From: Salinimicrobium marinum
GTDB taxonomy: Bacteria > Bacteroidota > Bacteroidia > Flavobacteriales > Flavobacteriaceae
NCBI RefSeq assembly: GCF_014651535.1
Contig: NZ_BMXB01000001.1
Location: 433,470 to 497,469 of the forward strand
Direction: 5' to 3'
Length of the DNA: 64,000 nucleotides
A model generated the notes under the pieces. The model did no database searches, was not told where the DNA came from, and saw nothing but the letters and a program-made list of their open reading frames with translations. The position numbers and the translations under genes are program-made. Positions within the stretch are counted from its first letter, which is position 1. Each line of letters opens with the position of its first letter. Shown piece by piece: positions 37,627 through 45,775 of this stretch.

Positions 37627-37704
37627 TCCTGAATTTATTTCAGGAGCTTCTAATCTATAAAAACTAACCTTCCCCTTTGGGAAGAGGATCGAAGAGAAGG
37701 GGAA
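37627..37704. repeat. Two palindromic repeats in the alaS-GSCFA spacer
   Basis: TCCTGAA-TTTAT-TTCAGGA (37627-37645) is a 7-bp hairpin like the ATCCTGA...TCAGGAT repeats common in Bacteroidota spacers. CTTCCC-CTTT-GGGAAG (37669-37684) is a 6-bp hairpin, and TTCCCCTT (37670-37677) also pairs with AAGGGGAA (37697-37704), which touches the next start codon. The second could form alternative structures over the translation start of the GSCFA gene. Confidence 0.55.
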
Positions 37705-38652
37705 ATGGAATTCCGTACCAAAATACCAATCAAAACACAAGAACCGGCAATAGGATATGATTCTCAAGTCCTTTTGCTGGGTTCCTGTTTTGTTGAAAAT
37801 ATCGGAAAAAGGCTGGAGTACCATAAATTCAGGACGCTCCAAAATCCATTCGGAATTTTATTTCATCCAGCTGCCATCAGTAATTTTCTTGAAAAGGTAA
37901 GATCTCGCTATGTTTTTTCTGAAAATGACATTTTTTTTCATAATGAGCGCTGGCATTCGTTTGATGCACATTCTGCTTTGAGCAATCCCGATAAAGATAA
38001 GATGCTTCAGGATTTGAATGCTGCTGTTGAGGAAACTTACTCATTTTTAAAGAGTGTTTCGCATATAATTATCACTCCCGGCACCGCCTGGGGCTATAAA
38101 TTTTTGGAAACAGGCAAAACTGTAGCCAACTGTCATAAACTTCCGCAAAAGAAATTCTTTAAAGAACTTACGGAGGTCGAATCTGGTCTTAAATCCTGCG
38201 TGGAAGTCATTAAGACAATTAATCCAAAAGCCACTGTCATCTTTACGGTTTCCCCTGTACGTCATCTTAGAGACGGCTTCATGGAGAACCAGCAAAGCAA
38301 AGCGAGATTGATTACGGCTATTCACGAGCTTTTAAAAATTCCCGCTCCAGGGATTAGGAGAAGTTATTTCCCGTCGTATGAGATCATGATGGACGAGCTC
38401 CGTGATTACAGGTTTTATGCAGAAGATATGATCCACCCGAATTCAGTTGCCGTTGATTACATCTGGCAGCGATTTGTAGAGACCTGGATGTCTCCCGAAA
38501 CGCAGAAGACTTCAGAAGAAGTGGAAAAAATTCAGAAGGGATTGGCTCATAAACCTTTTAATGAAGATTCCGAAGCACATCAGCAATTCAGGAGCAAGCT
38601 TCAGCAGAAAATTCAGGAACTACAGGTAAAATTTCCATACATAGAGTTCTAA
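37705..38652 (+). CDS. GSCFA-domain protein
   Basis: This 315-residue protein has the family-naming motif near the N-terminus as LLLGSCFVENIGKRL, then FGILFHPAAI, ITPGTAWGY, and TVSPVRHLRDGFMENQQSKARL. RSYFPSYEIMMDELRDYRFYAEDMIHPNSVAVDYIW appears later. GSCFA proteins resemble SGNH/GDSL hydrolases; the DxxHPN segment looks like the Asp-His part of such a triad, with the Ser of GSC as nucleophile. The substrate is unknown. No signal peptide is seen. Confidence 0.93.
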   Translation: MEFRTKIPIKTQEPAIGYDSQVLLLGSCFVENIGKRLEYHKFRTLQNPFGILFHPAAISNFLEKVRSRYVFSENDIFFHNERWHSFDAHSALSNPDKDKMLQDLNAAVEETYSFLKSVSHIIITPGTAWGYKFLETGKTVANCHKLPQKKFFKELTEVESGLKSCVEVIKTINPKATVIFTVSPVRHLRDGFMENQQSKARLITAIHELLKIPAPGIRRSYFPSYEIMMDELRDYRFYAEDMIHPNSVAVDYIWQRFVETWMSPETQKTSEEVEKIQKGLAHKPFNEDSEAHQQFRSKLQQKIQELQVKFPYIEF

Positions 38653-38709
38653 CAACTTATACCTTCAAAAAGGGCCTGTTATTTGTATATTGTAGGGTAA
38701 AACTTTTCT

Positions 38710-39324
38710 ATGAGAAATTTTCTTATTGGTGCTTTATTGGTTCTTCTTGTAGTATTTGGTGTGAGGTATTGTGAAAACAGGGATAACGAGCGGGACCGCC
38801 TGGAAGCGAATACCGCGCTTATACAGGAACAAATAAAAAATGTTGGAAAACTGGTGGTAACCGAAGGGACTTTCTCTCAGGTCTATACCTATAATGATTC
38901 AAAAAAGTTTTATCTGGATGTGCTTTCTGCTAGGAAAAAGGCACTTATCGTGGTGAATGCGACTGCTACTGTAGCGTACGATTTCAGCAAACTTGAGGTG
39001 GAATTGGATGAGGAAAATAAAACGGTGATCATCAAACATATTCCGGAAGAAGAGATCTCAATAAATCCAGATATTAAATATTATGATGTCACCCAGGATT
39101 ACCTGAATCAGTTCGATGCATCCGACTTCAACAAGATCAAGCAGCGCATCAATAAATCCATGCGTGAGAAAGTGGAAAACTCTACTTTAAAATCGAATGC
39201 AAAAAATCGGCTGATAAGTGAACTTCAGAAAATTTATATTCTCACCAATACCTTAGGCTGGACACTTCAGTATAATAACGAAGAATTTACGAATCCAGAT
39301 GCTATGGAGGATTTAAAGTTATAA
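38710..39324 (+). CDS. DUF4230 membrane-anchored protein
   Basis: This 204-residue protein begins with a hydrophobic anchor (FLIGALLVLLVVFGVRYCE), followed by a charged helix and the DUF4230 core: LVVTEGTFSQVYTYNDSK, RKKALIVVNATATVAYDFSKLEVELDEENKTVIIKHIPE, and SDFNKIKQRINKSMREKV near the end. Function is unknown. It is followed by a 3-unit 7-nt repeat and then the convergent hydroxylase gene. Confidence 0.9.
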   Translation: MRNFLIGALLVLLVVFGVRYCENRDNERDRLEANTALIQEQIKNVGKLVVTEGTFSQVYTYNDSKKFYLDVLSARKKALIVVNATATVAYDFSKLEVELDEENKTVIIKHIPEEEISINPDIKYYDVTQDYLNQFDASDFNKIKQRINKSMREKVENSTLKSNAKNRLISELQKIYILTNTLGWTLQYNNEEFTNPDAMEDLKL

Positions 39325-39352
39325 GGGTTTTCCGATAAAAATCCCAATGAGG

Positions 39353-39373
39353 AAATTCCAAATTCCAAATGTC
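39353..39373 (+). repeat. AAATTCC heptad repeat after the DUF4230 gene
   Basis: AAATTCC, AAATTCC and AAATGTC stand in exact 7-nt register, starting 28 nt after the stop, on the sense strand of the gene. Confidence 0.5.
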
Positions 39374-39422
39374 CACGTAATGTTTTCTGGCATAGGTCGT
39401 AAAATCAAAAATCACGATTTGC

Positions 39423-39450
39423 CTGACTTCGTATTTCAAACCTCGTACCT
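39423..39450 (-). repeat. Heptad repeat after the aromatic hydroxylase gene
   Basis: Read in the sense of the gene at 39459, four 7-nt units follow within 9 nt of the stop: AGGTACG, AGGTTTG, AAATACG and AAGTCAG. It resembles the tract after era. Confidence 0.5.
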
Positions 39451-39458
39451 CTAATTTT

Positions 39459-41216
39459 CTAATAAACTATCATCCCCGAATTTACAGTACTAATGCCCCC
39501 ATCAATTAAGTGGGCCGCTTCGGGCCTTCGGGATTTTACATCTTCCAGGTGTTTTAGTACCTGCTGAGAAATTTTTTCATCCTTATCATAAATCAACTCA
39601 TAGATCTCCACAGAAAGAAGCCAGTCTTTGGGATGGTGTTTCTGGAGGATTTCAAAAGCGGCTTCCAAAGAAAATTTTGTGCTTTTTCCTTTCCTGATAT
39701 TTCTAACCGATTCGTACAAGGATTCCAGTTCCTCCCGTTCGGGCGTTTTCTTGCTTTTAATGGTAGTAGACGATGTTTTATGGGTGATGAGGTTAAAGGA
39801 TTTTGCATCTGCAGGACCTGCAAATGCTGAAATCACTTCTTTTCCGATTGCCATATCATAATTTCCCCATTCAGGTTTAAACAGCGTTTGATCCTGATAA
39901 GTAACCGTACAATTCCGAAGACTAATCAGGATGATCTTTCCCTGGAGGTTTCGGGTACCGGTAATGATCTCGCCCGAAACAACTACGCCTCCTTCAAATT
40001 CAAATCGGATATTTTCCCCTTCATAGATGTCATATGCCCGCAAATCCCGCGGACTCATATCTTCTATTGCCAGGTTTATTCCTTTTAGTTTCCCCGCGGG
40101 GGAGCCAAAACCTTTGGGATGGTTTACAGTACCATGCCCCACCAGTTCCTTTTCCCTGTATGCAAGGGCTGTTTCTCCTGTGGTTTGAAAGTAAACAGGT
40201 TTCCCCTCATGCTCTATCACTTTTGAAAATGCACCTGAAATCTGAATTCCGGTGCTGAGTTCTATTGTTCCGAGGTTTTTGGAATGGATCAGTTTTTTCA
40301 ATCCTTCAAGACCACCCACCCGGATGGCCATTTTATTCGCAAATTGTTCCAGTACCAGACTTAAATGAGCGAAATCTGGGGTTACATATAATTGCGGCTG
40401 AGGCCGGGTTATATCAAAATCCTGATTTGCAGCCTCTATGTTGTACGGCAGCTTTTTGACCTTATCGGTCATGCATAAGGCGCTTTCCCCGATTGAAGAA
40501 AGAAGTCCGGCGCCATAGATCTTCGGATCTTCAGGCGTTCCTATGAGTCCGTATTCAACCGTCCACCAGTGCAAATTCCTAATCTGGGCCATTTCACTTT
40601 GCTCTCGAACATCATTTTGCAGCTCGTCCACTTTTCTCTCTGCAGCAGCAATTTCAGATTCCGGAGTATCTTCCGCTTCTTTGATGATGGAGAGGTGTCT
40701 TATAGCTTCATAGATCTCATGATCTTTGGCGCTCGAAATTGCCTTACAGCCAATTTCCCCAAACCTTCGCAAATATTCTGCATATTCCGGATTTGCGATA
40801 ATTGGAGCATGACCGGCTCCTTCATGAATAATATCGGGAGCGGGAGTGTATTCAATATGTTCCAGCTGCCGAATGTCACTGGCGATCACCAGTACATTAA
40901 ACGCCTGGAATTCCATAAAAGCGGTAGGAGGGATGAATCCATCAACAGCTACGGCAGCCCATCCAATCCCTTTAAGGATTCTGTTCATCCCATACATATT
41001 TGGAATATAATCTATGGAAATACCAGTTTTTTTGAGTCCGTCCAGATAAGAAGAATGGGCAACTTTGCTTAAGTATTCCACATTCTTTCGCATAACGTAC
41101 CTCCACACAGCCTGGTTAATGGCTGTGTAATCTTTGTAGTTCTGCGGTTTAATGAATTGTTTTAGATGCGCCGGAAGGCGTTCTATTATTTCATTTGATT
41201 CAATTTCCTTTTCCAT
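39459..41216 (-). CDS. Aromatic amino acid hydroxylase (phenylalanine 4-monooxygenase-like)
   Basis: This 585-residue protein is predicted to hydroxylate phenylalanine (or tyrosine/tryptophan) with iron, pterin and oxygen. The iron ligands are visible as H131-EGAG-H136 and Glu221 in WWTVEYGLIG, equivalent to His285/His290/Glu330 of human PAH. Between His136 and Glu221 lie about 45 extra residues compared with PAH, a charged helical insertion (AEDTPESEIAAAERKVDELQ). The C-terminal part, about residues 300-585, has no counterpart in ordinary 260-300 residue bacterial enzymes; it includes TFDEVEL-type beta segments and a Lys/Glu-rich end. An N-terminal regulatory ACT domain is absent. It is monocistronic, with a -7 like box upstream on the minus strand. 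Confidence 0.92.
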   Translation of the reverse strand: MEKEIESNEIIERLPAHLKQFIKPQNYKDYTAINQAVWRYVMRKNVEYLSKVAHSSYLDGLKKTGISIDYIPNMYGMNRILKGIGWAAVAVDGFIPPTAFMEFQAFNVLVIASDIRQLEHIEYTPAPDIIHEGAGHAPIIANPEYAEYLRRFGEIGCKAISSAKDHEIYEAIRHLSIIKEAEDTPESEIAAAERKVDELQNDVREQSEMAQIRNLHWWTVEYGLIGTPEDPKIYGAGLLSSIGESALCMTDKVKKLPYNIEAANQDFDITRPQPQLYVTPDFAHLSLVLEQFANKMAIRVGGLEGLKKLIHSKNLGTIELSTGIQISGAFSKVIEHEGKPVYFQTTGETALAYREKELVGHGTVNHPKGFGSPAGKLKGINLAIEDMSPRDLRAYDIYEGENIRFEFEGGVVVSGEIITGTRNLQGKIILISLRNCTVTYQDQTLFKPEWGNYDMAIGKEVISAFAGPADAKSFNLITHKTSSTTIKSKKTPEREELESLYESVRNIRKGKSTKFSLEAAFEILQKHHPKDWLLSVEIYELIYDKDEKISQQVLKHLEDVKSRRPEAAHLIDGGISTVNSGMIVY

Positions 41217-41297
41217 AGAATATATATCTGTGCCGGGCTCTAAAGATACAAAATTAAGGATTTACGAAAACGTTATCTTATGCGCCGTTAAAAAGAA

Positions 41298-41345
41298 GAA
41301 AGCCACTACTTCAGTATATCGAATTAGTGGCTTTCATCAATTAGG
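41298..41345 (-). terminator. Terminator of the DUF4136 gene (minus strand)
   Basis: GAAAGCCACTA (41298-41308) and TAGTGGCTTTC (41335-41345) form an 11-bp perfect stem. On the minus strand it is followed by TTCTTTTT. It lies just before the hydroxylase start on the same strand, insulating it from the gene upstream. Confidence 0.85.
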
Positions 41346-41355
41346 GGGGATATTT

Positions 41356-41898
41356 TTATCTTCTTTCGGTTTGTGGAGGATATTTTTCCATAATCTCTCT
41401 CACAATTTCATTGATCCTTTCCTGCTTTTTATCCACTTTTTTAGCAAGGGCTGCGGTTCCCATTCCCTGCCAAACAAGTTCTTTATCTTCAGCATCAATT
41501 AGATCAATATACAGCGTTCCATCGGTGGTTGAATTTATGGTGTTTGGACCGGCTCCCCAGTACCACGGATGCCATCCCCAACCGTAACCATATCCGAAGT
41601 TATTGTTGTAAATATTAATATTTTCTTTCGTTTTGGTAAATATGCTCACCAGCAGATCTGGATTTTCCGATTTAGTGAAGCCGTTGGACATCATTTCAGA
41701 TTCTATGGCGCGTAAGATCCTCTTTTTGTCAAGATCAGAAATTTCTGCCTTGTCTATTCCAGGCTTAAAGAAGGCAAAGCTCTGGTACTGGTCAAAATTC
41801 ACCTCTCTGTCATAGTCGGTCGCAACCCTCACACTGTTACAAGAGGCGAAAACCAGCACGAACATGAGTAGTACGGGAGTAATTTTTAGAAATCTCAT
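41356..41898 (-). CDS. DUF4136 lipoprotein
   Basis: This 180-residue protein has a lipobox at Cys20 (LVFASC). The DUF4136 pattern is clear: VRVATDYDREVNFDQYQSFAFF at the start, ILRAIESEMMSNGFTKSENPDLLVSIFTKTKE in the middle, and GTLYIDLIDAEDKELVWQGMGTAAL near the end. A Gly/Tyr/Trp-rich loop (YGYGWGWHPWYWGAGP) is typical. Function is unknown; it is likely anchored in the envelope. It is 18 bp downstream of hutU and could be co-transcribed with it. Confidence 0.93.
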   Translation of the reverse strand: MRFLKITPVLLMFVLVFASCNSVRVATDYDREVNFDQYQSFAFFKPGIDKAEISDLDKKRILRAIESEMMSNGFTKSENPDLLVSIFTKTKENINIYNNNFGYGYGWGWHPWYWGAGPNTINSTTDGTLYIDLIDAEDKELVWQGMGTAALAKKVDKKQERINEIVREIMEKYPPQTERR

Positions 41899-41916
41899 AA
41901 TTAAGTTTTTTAAGTT

Positions 41917-43941
41917 CTACAATGACTTTAGTAGACTTTCTTCTACCATATTTGGAAGCGTAACTTTCAGCTGAGGTTCAGTTTCCATTGCTCTTTTAAT
42001 TGCGAAAAGTGCCCCTTCATTCCGGGCCCAGGATCTTCTCGCAATTCCGTTGTTTACATCCCAGAATAACATAGAGTTAAGTCGTCTTTCTGCTTCTTTA
42101 CTTCCATCAAGAACCATACCGAATCCTCCATTAATCACCTCTCCCCAACCAACTCCGCCGCCGTTATGAATACTCACCCATGTAGCACCTCTAAAGCTGT
42201 CGCCAATTACATTTTGTATAGCCATATCGGCCGTGAACCGGGAGCCGTCATAGATGTTTGAGGTTTCCCTGTAAGGAGAGTCGGTGCCCGAAACATCATG
42301 GTGATCCCTTCCCAAAATCACCGTTCCTATTTCTTCTTTTGCGATCGCATCATTAAAAGCTTTGGCAATTTCCATACGTCCCTGTGCATCTGCATATAAA
42401 ATTCTGGCTTGTGACCCTACCACCAGTTTGTTCTCCTGTGCACCCTGGATCCACTGAATATTATCCTGCATTTGCTGCTGAATTTCCTGCGGAACGTTTT
42501 CCTGAAGTCGCTGTAGAACCTGAGTGGCAATTGCATCTGTCTTTGCAAGATCTTCTTTTTTTCCTGAAGCGCAAACCCAGCGGAAAGGTCCGAATCCGAA
42601 GTCAAAGCACATGGGGCCCATGATATCCTGCACATAACTTGGATAAGCAAAATCGATCCCTTCTTCGGCTGAAGAGGCTTCGATCATATGCCCTTCGGGA
42701 TCACGGTGAATTTTTGCTCCGGCTCTAGAAGCTTCCAGTAAGAAGGCATTCCCGTAGTCGAAGAAGTAGGTGCCTTTTTTAGTATGGCTGTTAATGGCAT
42801 CCGTCTGGCGACGCAGGCTTTCCTGTACTTTTTCTTTAAAAATTTCAGGTTCTTCAGCCATTAAGAGATTGGATTCTTCAAAAGAAAGCCCTGCAGGATA
42901 GTATCCTCCTGCCCACGGATTGTGCAGGGAAGTCTGGTCGCTTCCCAAATCAATTTGAATGTCTTCTTTCGCAAAATGTTCCCAAACATCTACCACATTT
43001 CCCTGGTACGCGATGGAAACAGATTCTTTTTGCTCCTTAGCTTTTCTCACTCTTTGGGAGAGTTCCTCAAGATCTTTTATCACCTCGTCTACCCAGCCCT
43101 GGGAATGCCTTGTCATAACCGCTTTTGGATTTACTTCTGCACAAACTGTAACACAGCCGGCAATATTTCCGGCTTTTGGCTGTGCACCGCTCATGCCTCC
43201 AAGTCCGGAGGTAACAAAAAGAGCGCCTTCATTGGGTTTTTGAGAAATTTTTCGGAGTGCATTGAGGACAGTGATCGTGGTGCCGTGAACAATTCCCTGA
43301 GGGCCTATGTACATATAGCTTCCTGCAGTCATTTGTCCGTATTGGGTAACGCCAAGGGCATTGAACTTTTCCCAGTCATCTGGTTTTGAGTAATTTGGGA
43401 TCATCATTCCGTTGGTGACCACGACCCGGGGAGCGTCGGCATGCGAAGGGAATAAACCCAATGGATGTCCCGAGTTCATCACCAGCGTCTGCTCGTTATT
43501 CATTTCGGCAAGATATTTCATCACCAGGCGATACTGCGCCCAGTTTTGAAAAACGGCTCCGTTTCCGCCGTAGGTGATCAGTTCGTGCGGATGTTGGGCC
43601 ACTTCTGGATCCAGGTTATTCTGAATCATTAGCATGATGGCTTTCGCCTGCTCGCTTTTACCCGGATATTCTTGAATGGGCCTGGCGTACATTTTATAAT
43701 TTGGACGCAGGCGGTACATGTAAATCCTTCCGAAGGAATTCAGCTCTTCCAAAAACTCCGGAAGTAATGTTTCATGGTGTTTCTTGTCGAAATAGCGTAA
43801 GGCATTTCTCAATGCCAATTTTTTCTCTTCAGAAGAGAGGATATCTTTACGTTTTGGCGCATGGTTTACTTCTTGGTCAATCGGTTTTGGCGCAGGTAAA
43901 TGGTTCGGGATACCTTCTAATATCTCATCGTTGAAGCTCAT
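41917..43941 (-). CDS. hutU: Urocanate hydratase
   Basis: This 674-residue enzyme converts urocanate to imidazolone propionate in histidine breakdown, with tightly bound NAD. Family blocks: LVMNSGHPLGLFPSHADAPRVVVTNGM, QMTAGSYMYIGPQGIVHGTTITV, LFVTSGLGGMSGAQPKA, DQTSLHNPWAGGYYPAG, and GRDHHDVSGTDSPYRETSNI. WVSIHNGGGVGWGEVINGGFGMVLDG also appears. It is longer than the roughly 555-residue type of E. coli/Pseudomonas relatives, matching a long form in Bacteroidota with an N-terminal extension. No hutH, hutI or hutG lies nearby, so the pathway is split. Confidence 0.96.
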   Translation of the reverse strand: MSFNDEILEGIPNHLPAPKPIDQEVNHAPKRKDILSSEEKKLALRNALRYFDKKHHETLLPEFLEELNSFGRIYMYRLRPNYKMYARPIQEYPGKSEQAKAIMLMIQNNLDPEVAQHPHELITYGGNGAVFQNWAQYRLVMKYLAEMNNEQTLVMNSGHPLGLFPSHADAPRVVVTNGMMIPNYSKPDDWEKFNALGVTQYGQMTAGSYMYIGPQGIVHGTTITVLNALRKISQKPNEGALFVTSGLGGMSGAQPKAGNIAGCVTVCAEVNPKAVMTRHSQGWVDEVIKDLEELSQRVRKAKEQKESVSIAYQGNVVDVWEHFAKEDIQIDLGSDQTSLHNPWAGGYYPAGLSFEESNLLMAEEPEIFKEKVQESLRRQTDAINSHTKKGTYFFDYGNAFLLEASRAGAKIHRDPEGHMIEASSAEEGIDFAYPSYVQDIMGPMCFDFGFGPFRWVCASGKKEDLAKTDAIATQVLQRLQENVPQEIQQQMQDNIQWIQGAQENKLVVGSQARILYADAQGRMEIAKAFNDAIAKEEIGTVILGRDHHDVSGTDSPYRETSNIYDGSRFTADMAIQNVIGDSFRGATWVSIHNGGGVGWGEVINGGFGMVLDGSKEAERRLNSMLFWDVNNGIARRSWARNEGALFAIKRAMETEPQLKVTLPNMVEESLLKSL

Positions 43942-43944
43942 ATC

Positions 43945-44121
43945 TTACTTTTTCTTCTGTTGATCTGTTTTTGTATTGTATCCGTATGGGCAGTGGCGGC
44001 AACCGCTTTGACAGCAGTAACCTCTTTTTAAGTGATACTGTTCTGTAAAGCAACGGTAGCCCTCGGGGGTAAGGTAATAATCCCCTTCTTCCATCGGAAT
44101 TTTTTTCTTCGGAAAACTCAT
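43945..44121 (-). CDS. Small Cys-rich DUF5522 protein
   Basis: This 58-residue protein starts at ATG 44121; longer upstream extensions read into the divergent gene's start and do not look like protein. Six residues matter: a Cys in GYRCFTEQYH and the cluster RGYCCQSGCRHCPYG, four Cys in seven or eight positions, likely a metal or iron-sulfur binding knuckle. The tail is Lys-rich (DQQKKK). It is only 3 bp upstream of hutU on the same strand, so probably co-transcribed. Function is unknown. Confidence 0.85.
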   Translation of the reverse strand: MSFPKKKIPMEEGDYYLTPEGYRCFTEQYHLKRGYCCQSGCRHCPYGYNTKTDQQKKK

Positions 44122-44153
44122 ATCGCAAAAATAGCATTTCTTATATTGTTGCC

Positions 44154-44480
44154 ATGTTCGTGGTGGTAAATAAATACATCCTTGCCAAGGGTTTCGACGG
44201 AATCGTGCTCTGGCCATTTATAGTTGTAAAACGGAAAGAACTTAAAGACGATCCTGTTTTTATGAATCACGAACGCATACATGTGAAGCAACAACAGGAG
44301 CTGTTGATCATTTTCTTTTTCCTGTGGTATGTCTTGGAGTATTTTGTACGTCTTATTAAATACAGAGATGCTTATAAAGCGTACAGTAAAATATGCTTTG
44401 AGAGAGAAGCCTATTCTCATGAAGATGATCCTGAATATATGGAACGACGTAGTTTCTGGAATTTTCTGAAGTTTTTATAA
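44154..44480 (+). CDS. Small membrane protein with an HExxH motif
   Basis: This 108-residue protein starts at ATG 44154, 32 bp from the divergent DUF5522 gene. It has the zincin-like motif H-E-R-I-H in MNHERIHVKQQQELL at about residues 39-43, then a hydrophobic helix (LLIIFFFLWYVLEYFVRLI). A following segment has an Ala-Tyr-Ser repeat feel (YRDAYKAYSKICFEREAYSHEDD), where the E-x-x-A-Y region could supply a third zinc ligand. I do not recognise a characterised relative; the motif, size and membrane helix suggest a tiny membrane metallopeptidase or a decayed one. Confidence 0.75.
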   Translation: MFVVVNKYILAKGFDGIVLWPFIVVKRKELKDDPVFMNHERIHVKQQQELLIIFFFLWYVLEYFVRLIKYRDAYKAYSKICFEREAYSHEDDPEYMERRSFWNFLKFL

Positions 44481-44523
44481 GATTAAGATTAGCTCTGCAT
44501 GGAAAAGTGAGTCGGTATATAGT

Positions 44524-44801
44524 TTTCTCAGTCGCCGAAATGGCCTTTTCGAAAAGGAATTTTAAATATTCATGGATTCGTGGTAAAAGTTCAGGGTTAA
44601 AATGTGTAGGTATCAATAGTAAACCTACAAGGTTAAAAGAAACACTGCAGGTTTGGAAGGTAAGCTTTCCGTCCTCTGCGAACAACTTTGCAACTTTGCG
44701 TGAAATCGCAGACGAGTATGAAAGGGTTACAAGAGATTTCTCAGTCGCCGAAAAGATTCGAAGTAACAACCCAAAATTATTTGAGCATTCGTGGTGAAAC
44801 C
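44524..44801. repeat. Non-coding spacer with mixed short repeats
   Basis: The 370 bp between the small membrane protein and the deaminase hold no convincing gene. A 17-bp direct repeat (TTTCTCAGTCGCCGAAA) is at 44524-44540 and 44737-44753. A CTCTGCG...CTTTGCGTGAAA word repeat is at 44666-44707. CATGGATTCGTGGTAAAA (44571-44588) and GAGCATTCGTGGTGAAAC (44783-44800) are variants of another repeat also seen at 57248-57275. A 96-residue frame across them is an artefact of the repeats. Confidence 0.6.
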
Positions 44802-44850
44802 TTTCGGGTATGAAAGTTTTTTTTGAACCTTTGCATTTTATCCTTCAAAA

Positions 44851-45774
44851 ATGGCGCTGGTTCAGGAAAAAATAGTTCCCAATCAATTTATTACAGAAGA
44901 AAATGGCGTATCGGTATACCTGAAACGGGAAGACCTGCTTCATCCTGAAGTTTCAGGAAATAAATTCAGGAAACTAAAATACAATATCCGGGAAGCCATT
45001 TCTCAAAAGCAGCATACTATCCTAACCTTTGGAGGTGCCTATTCCAATCACATTGCAGCAACCGCTGCTGCCGGAAGGTTGTACGGACTCAAAACCATCG
45101 GAGTAATCCGTGGGGAAGAGTTGGGGAAGGATATTCAGAAAACCCTTCAGGAGAATCTAACCTTGAAGTTTGCTGCTTCCTGCGGAATGGAGTTCGATTT
45201 TGTTTCCAGATCGGAATACCGGGAGAAAGATTCCGAGGAAATGATACAATGGCTTCAGAAGAAATTCGGATCGTTTTACCTTGTACCCGAAGGTGGTACA
45301 AATGCCCTGGCGATCAAAGGCTGTGAAGAGATCCTAAAGGATGCAGATAAAAATTTTGATATAGTTTGCTGCGCTGTGGGTACCGGCGGAACCATTTCGG
45401 GCATTATAAAATCTTCTACTGAAAATCAGAAAATTCTCGGTTTTCCTGCTCTAAAAGGAGATTTCCTGACTTCAGAAGTAAATAAACGGACAGAGAAAAA
45501 TAATTGGAAACTTACAATAGATTATCATTTTGGCGGTTATGCTAAGGTAAATTCGGAATTGATCAACTTTATTAATAAATTCAGGCTCCAATATGGCATT
45601 GCTTTAGATCCTGTGTACACCGGAAAGATGATGTACGGAATTTTCGATCTTATAGAGAAAGGTCATTTTCCTGAAAATACTCGTATTTTAGCCGTTCATA
45701 CAGGCGGGTTGCAGGGAATTTCCGGAATGAACCAAATGTTGAAAAAGAAAGGTTTACCTCAAATTGATGTGTAG
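44851..45774 (+). CDS. 1-aminocyclopropane-1-carboxylate deaminase / D-cysteine desulfhydrase family
   Basis: This 307-residue PLP enzyme of fold type II has a pyridoxal Lys region near residue 35 in VSGNKFRKLKYN, then FGGAYSNHIAATAAAGRLYGLKTIGVIRGEE. VPEGGTNALAIKGCEEI, AVGTGGTISGI (phosphate-binding Gly loop) and LAVHTGGLQGISG follow. Whether it acts on ACC, D-cysteine or another D-amino acid cannot be told from sequence. Its stop codon lies 1 bp before the start of the next gene, so the two are probably one operon. Confidence 0.92.
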   Translation: MALVQEKIVPNQFITEENGVSVYLKREDLLHPEVSGNKFRKLKYNIREAISQKQHTILTFGGAYSNHIAATAAAGRLYGLKTIGVIRGEELGKDIQKTLQENLTLKFAASCGMEFDFVSRSEYREKDSEEMIQWLQKKFGSFYLVPEGGTNALAIKGCEEILKDADKNFDIVCCAVGTGGTISGIIKSSTENQKILGFPALKGDFLTSEVNKRTEKNNWKLTIDYHFGGYAKVNSELINFINKFRLQYGIALDPVYTGKMMYGIFDLIEKGHFPENTRILAVHTGGLQGISGMNQMLKKKGLPQIDV

Positions 45775-45775
45775 C

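Noticed and set aside
44507-44797. 96-residue plus-strand frame before the deaminase gene
   Set aside because: Its sequence is made of the spacer repeats (both SVAE segments come from the same 17-bp direct repeat).
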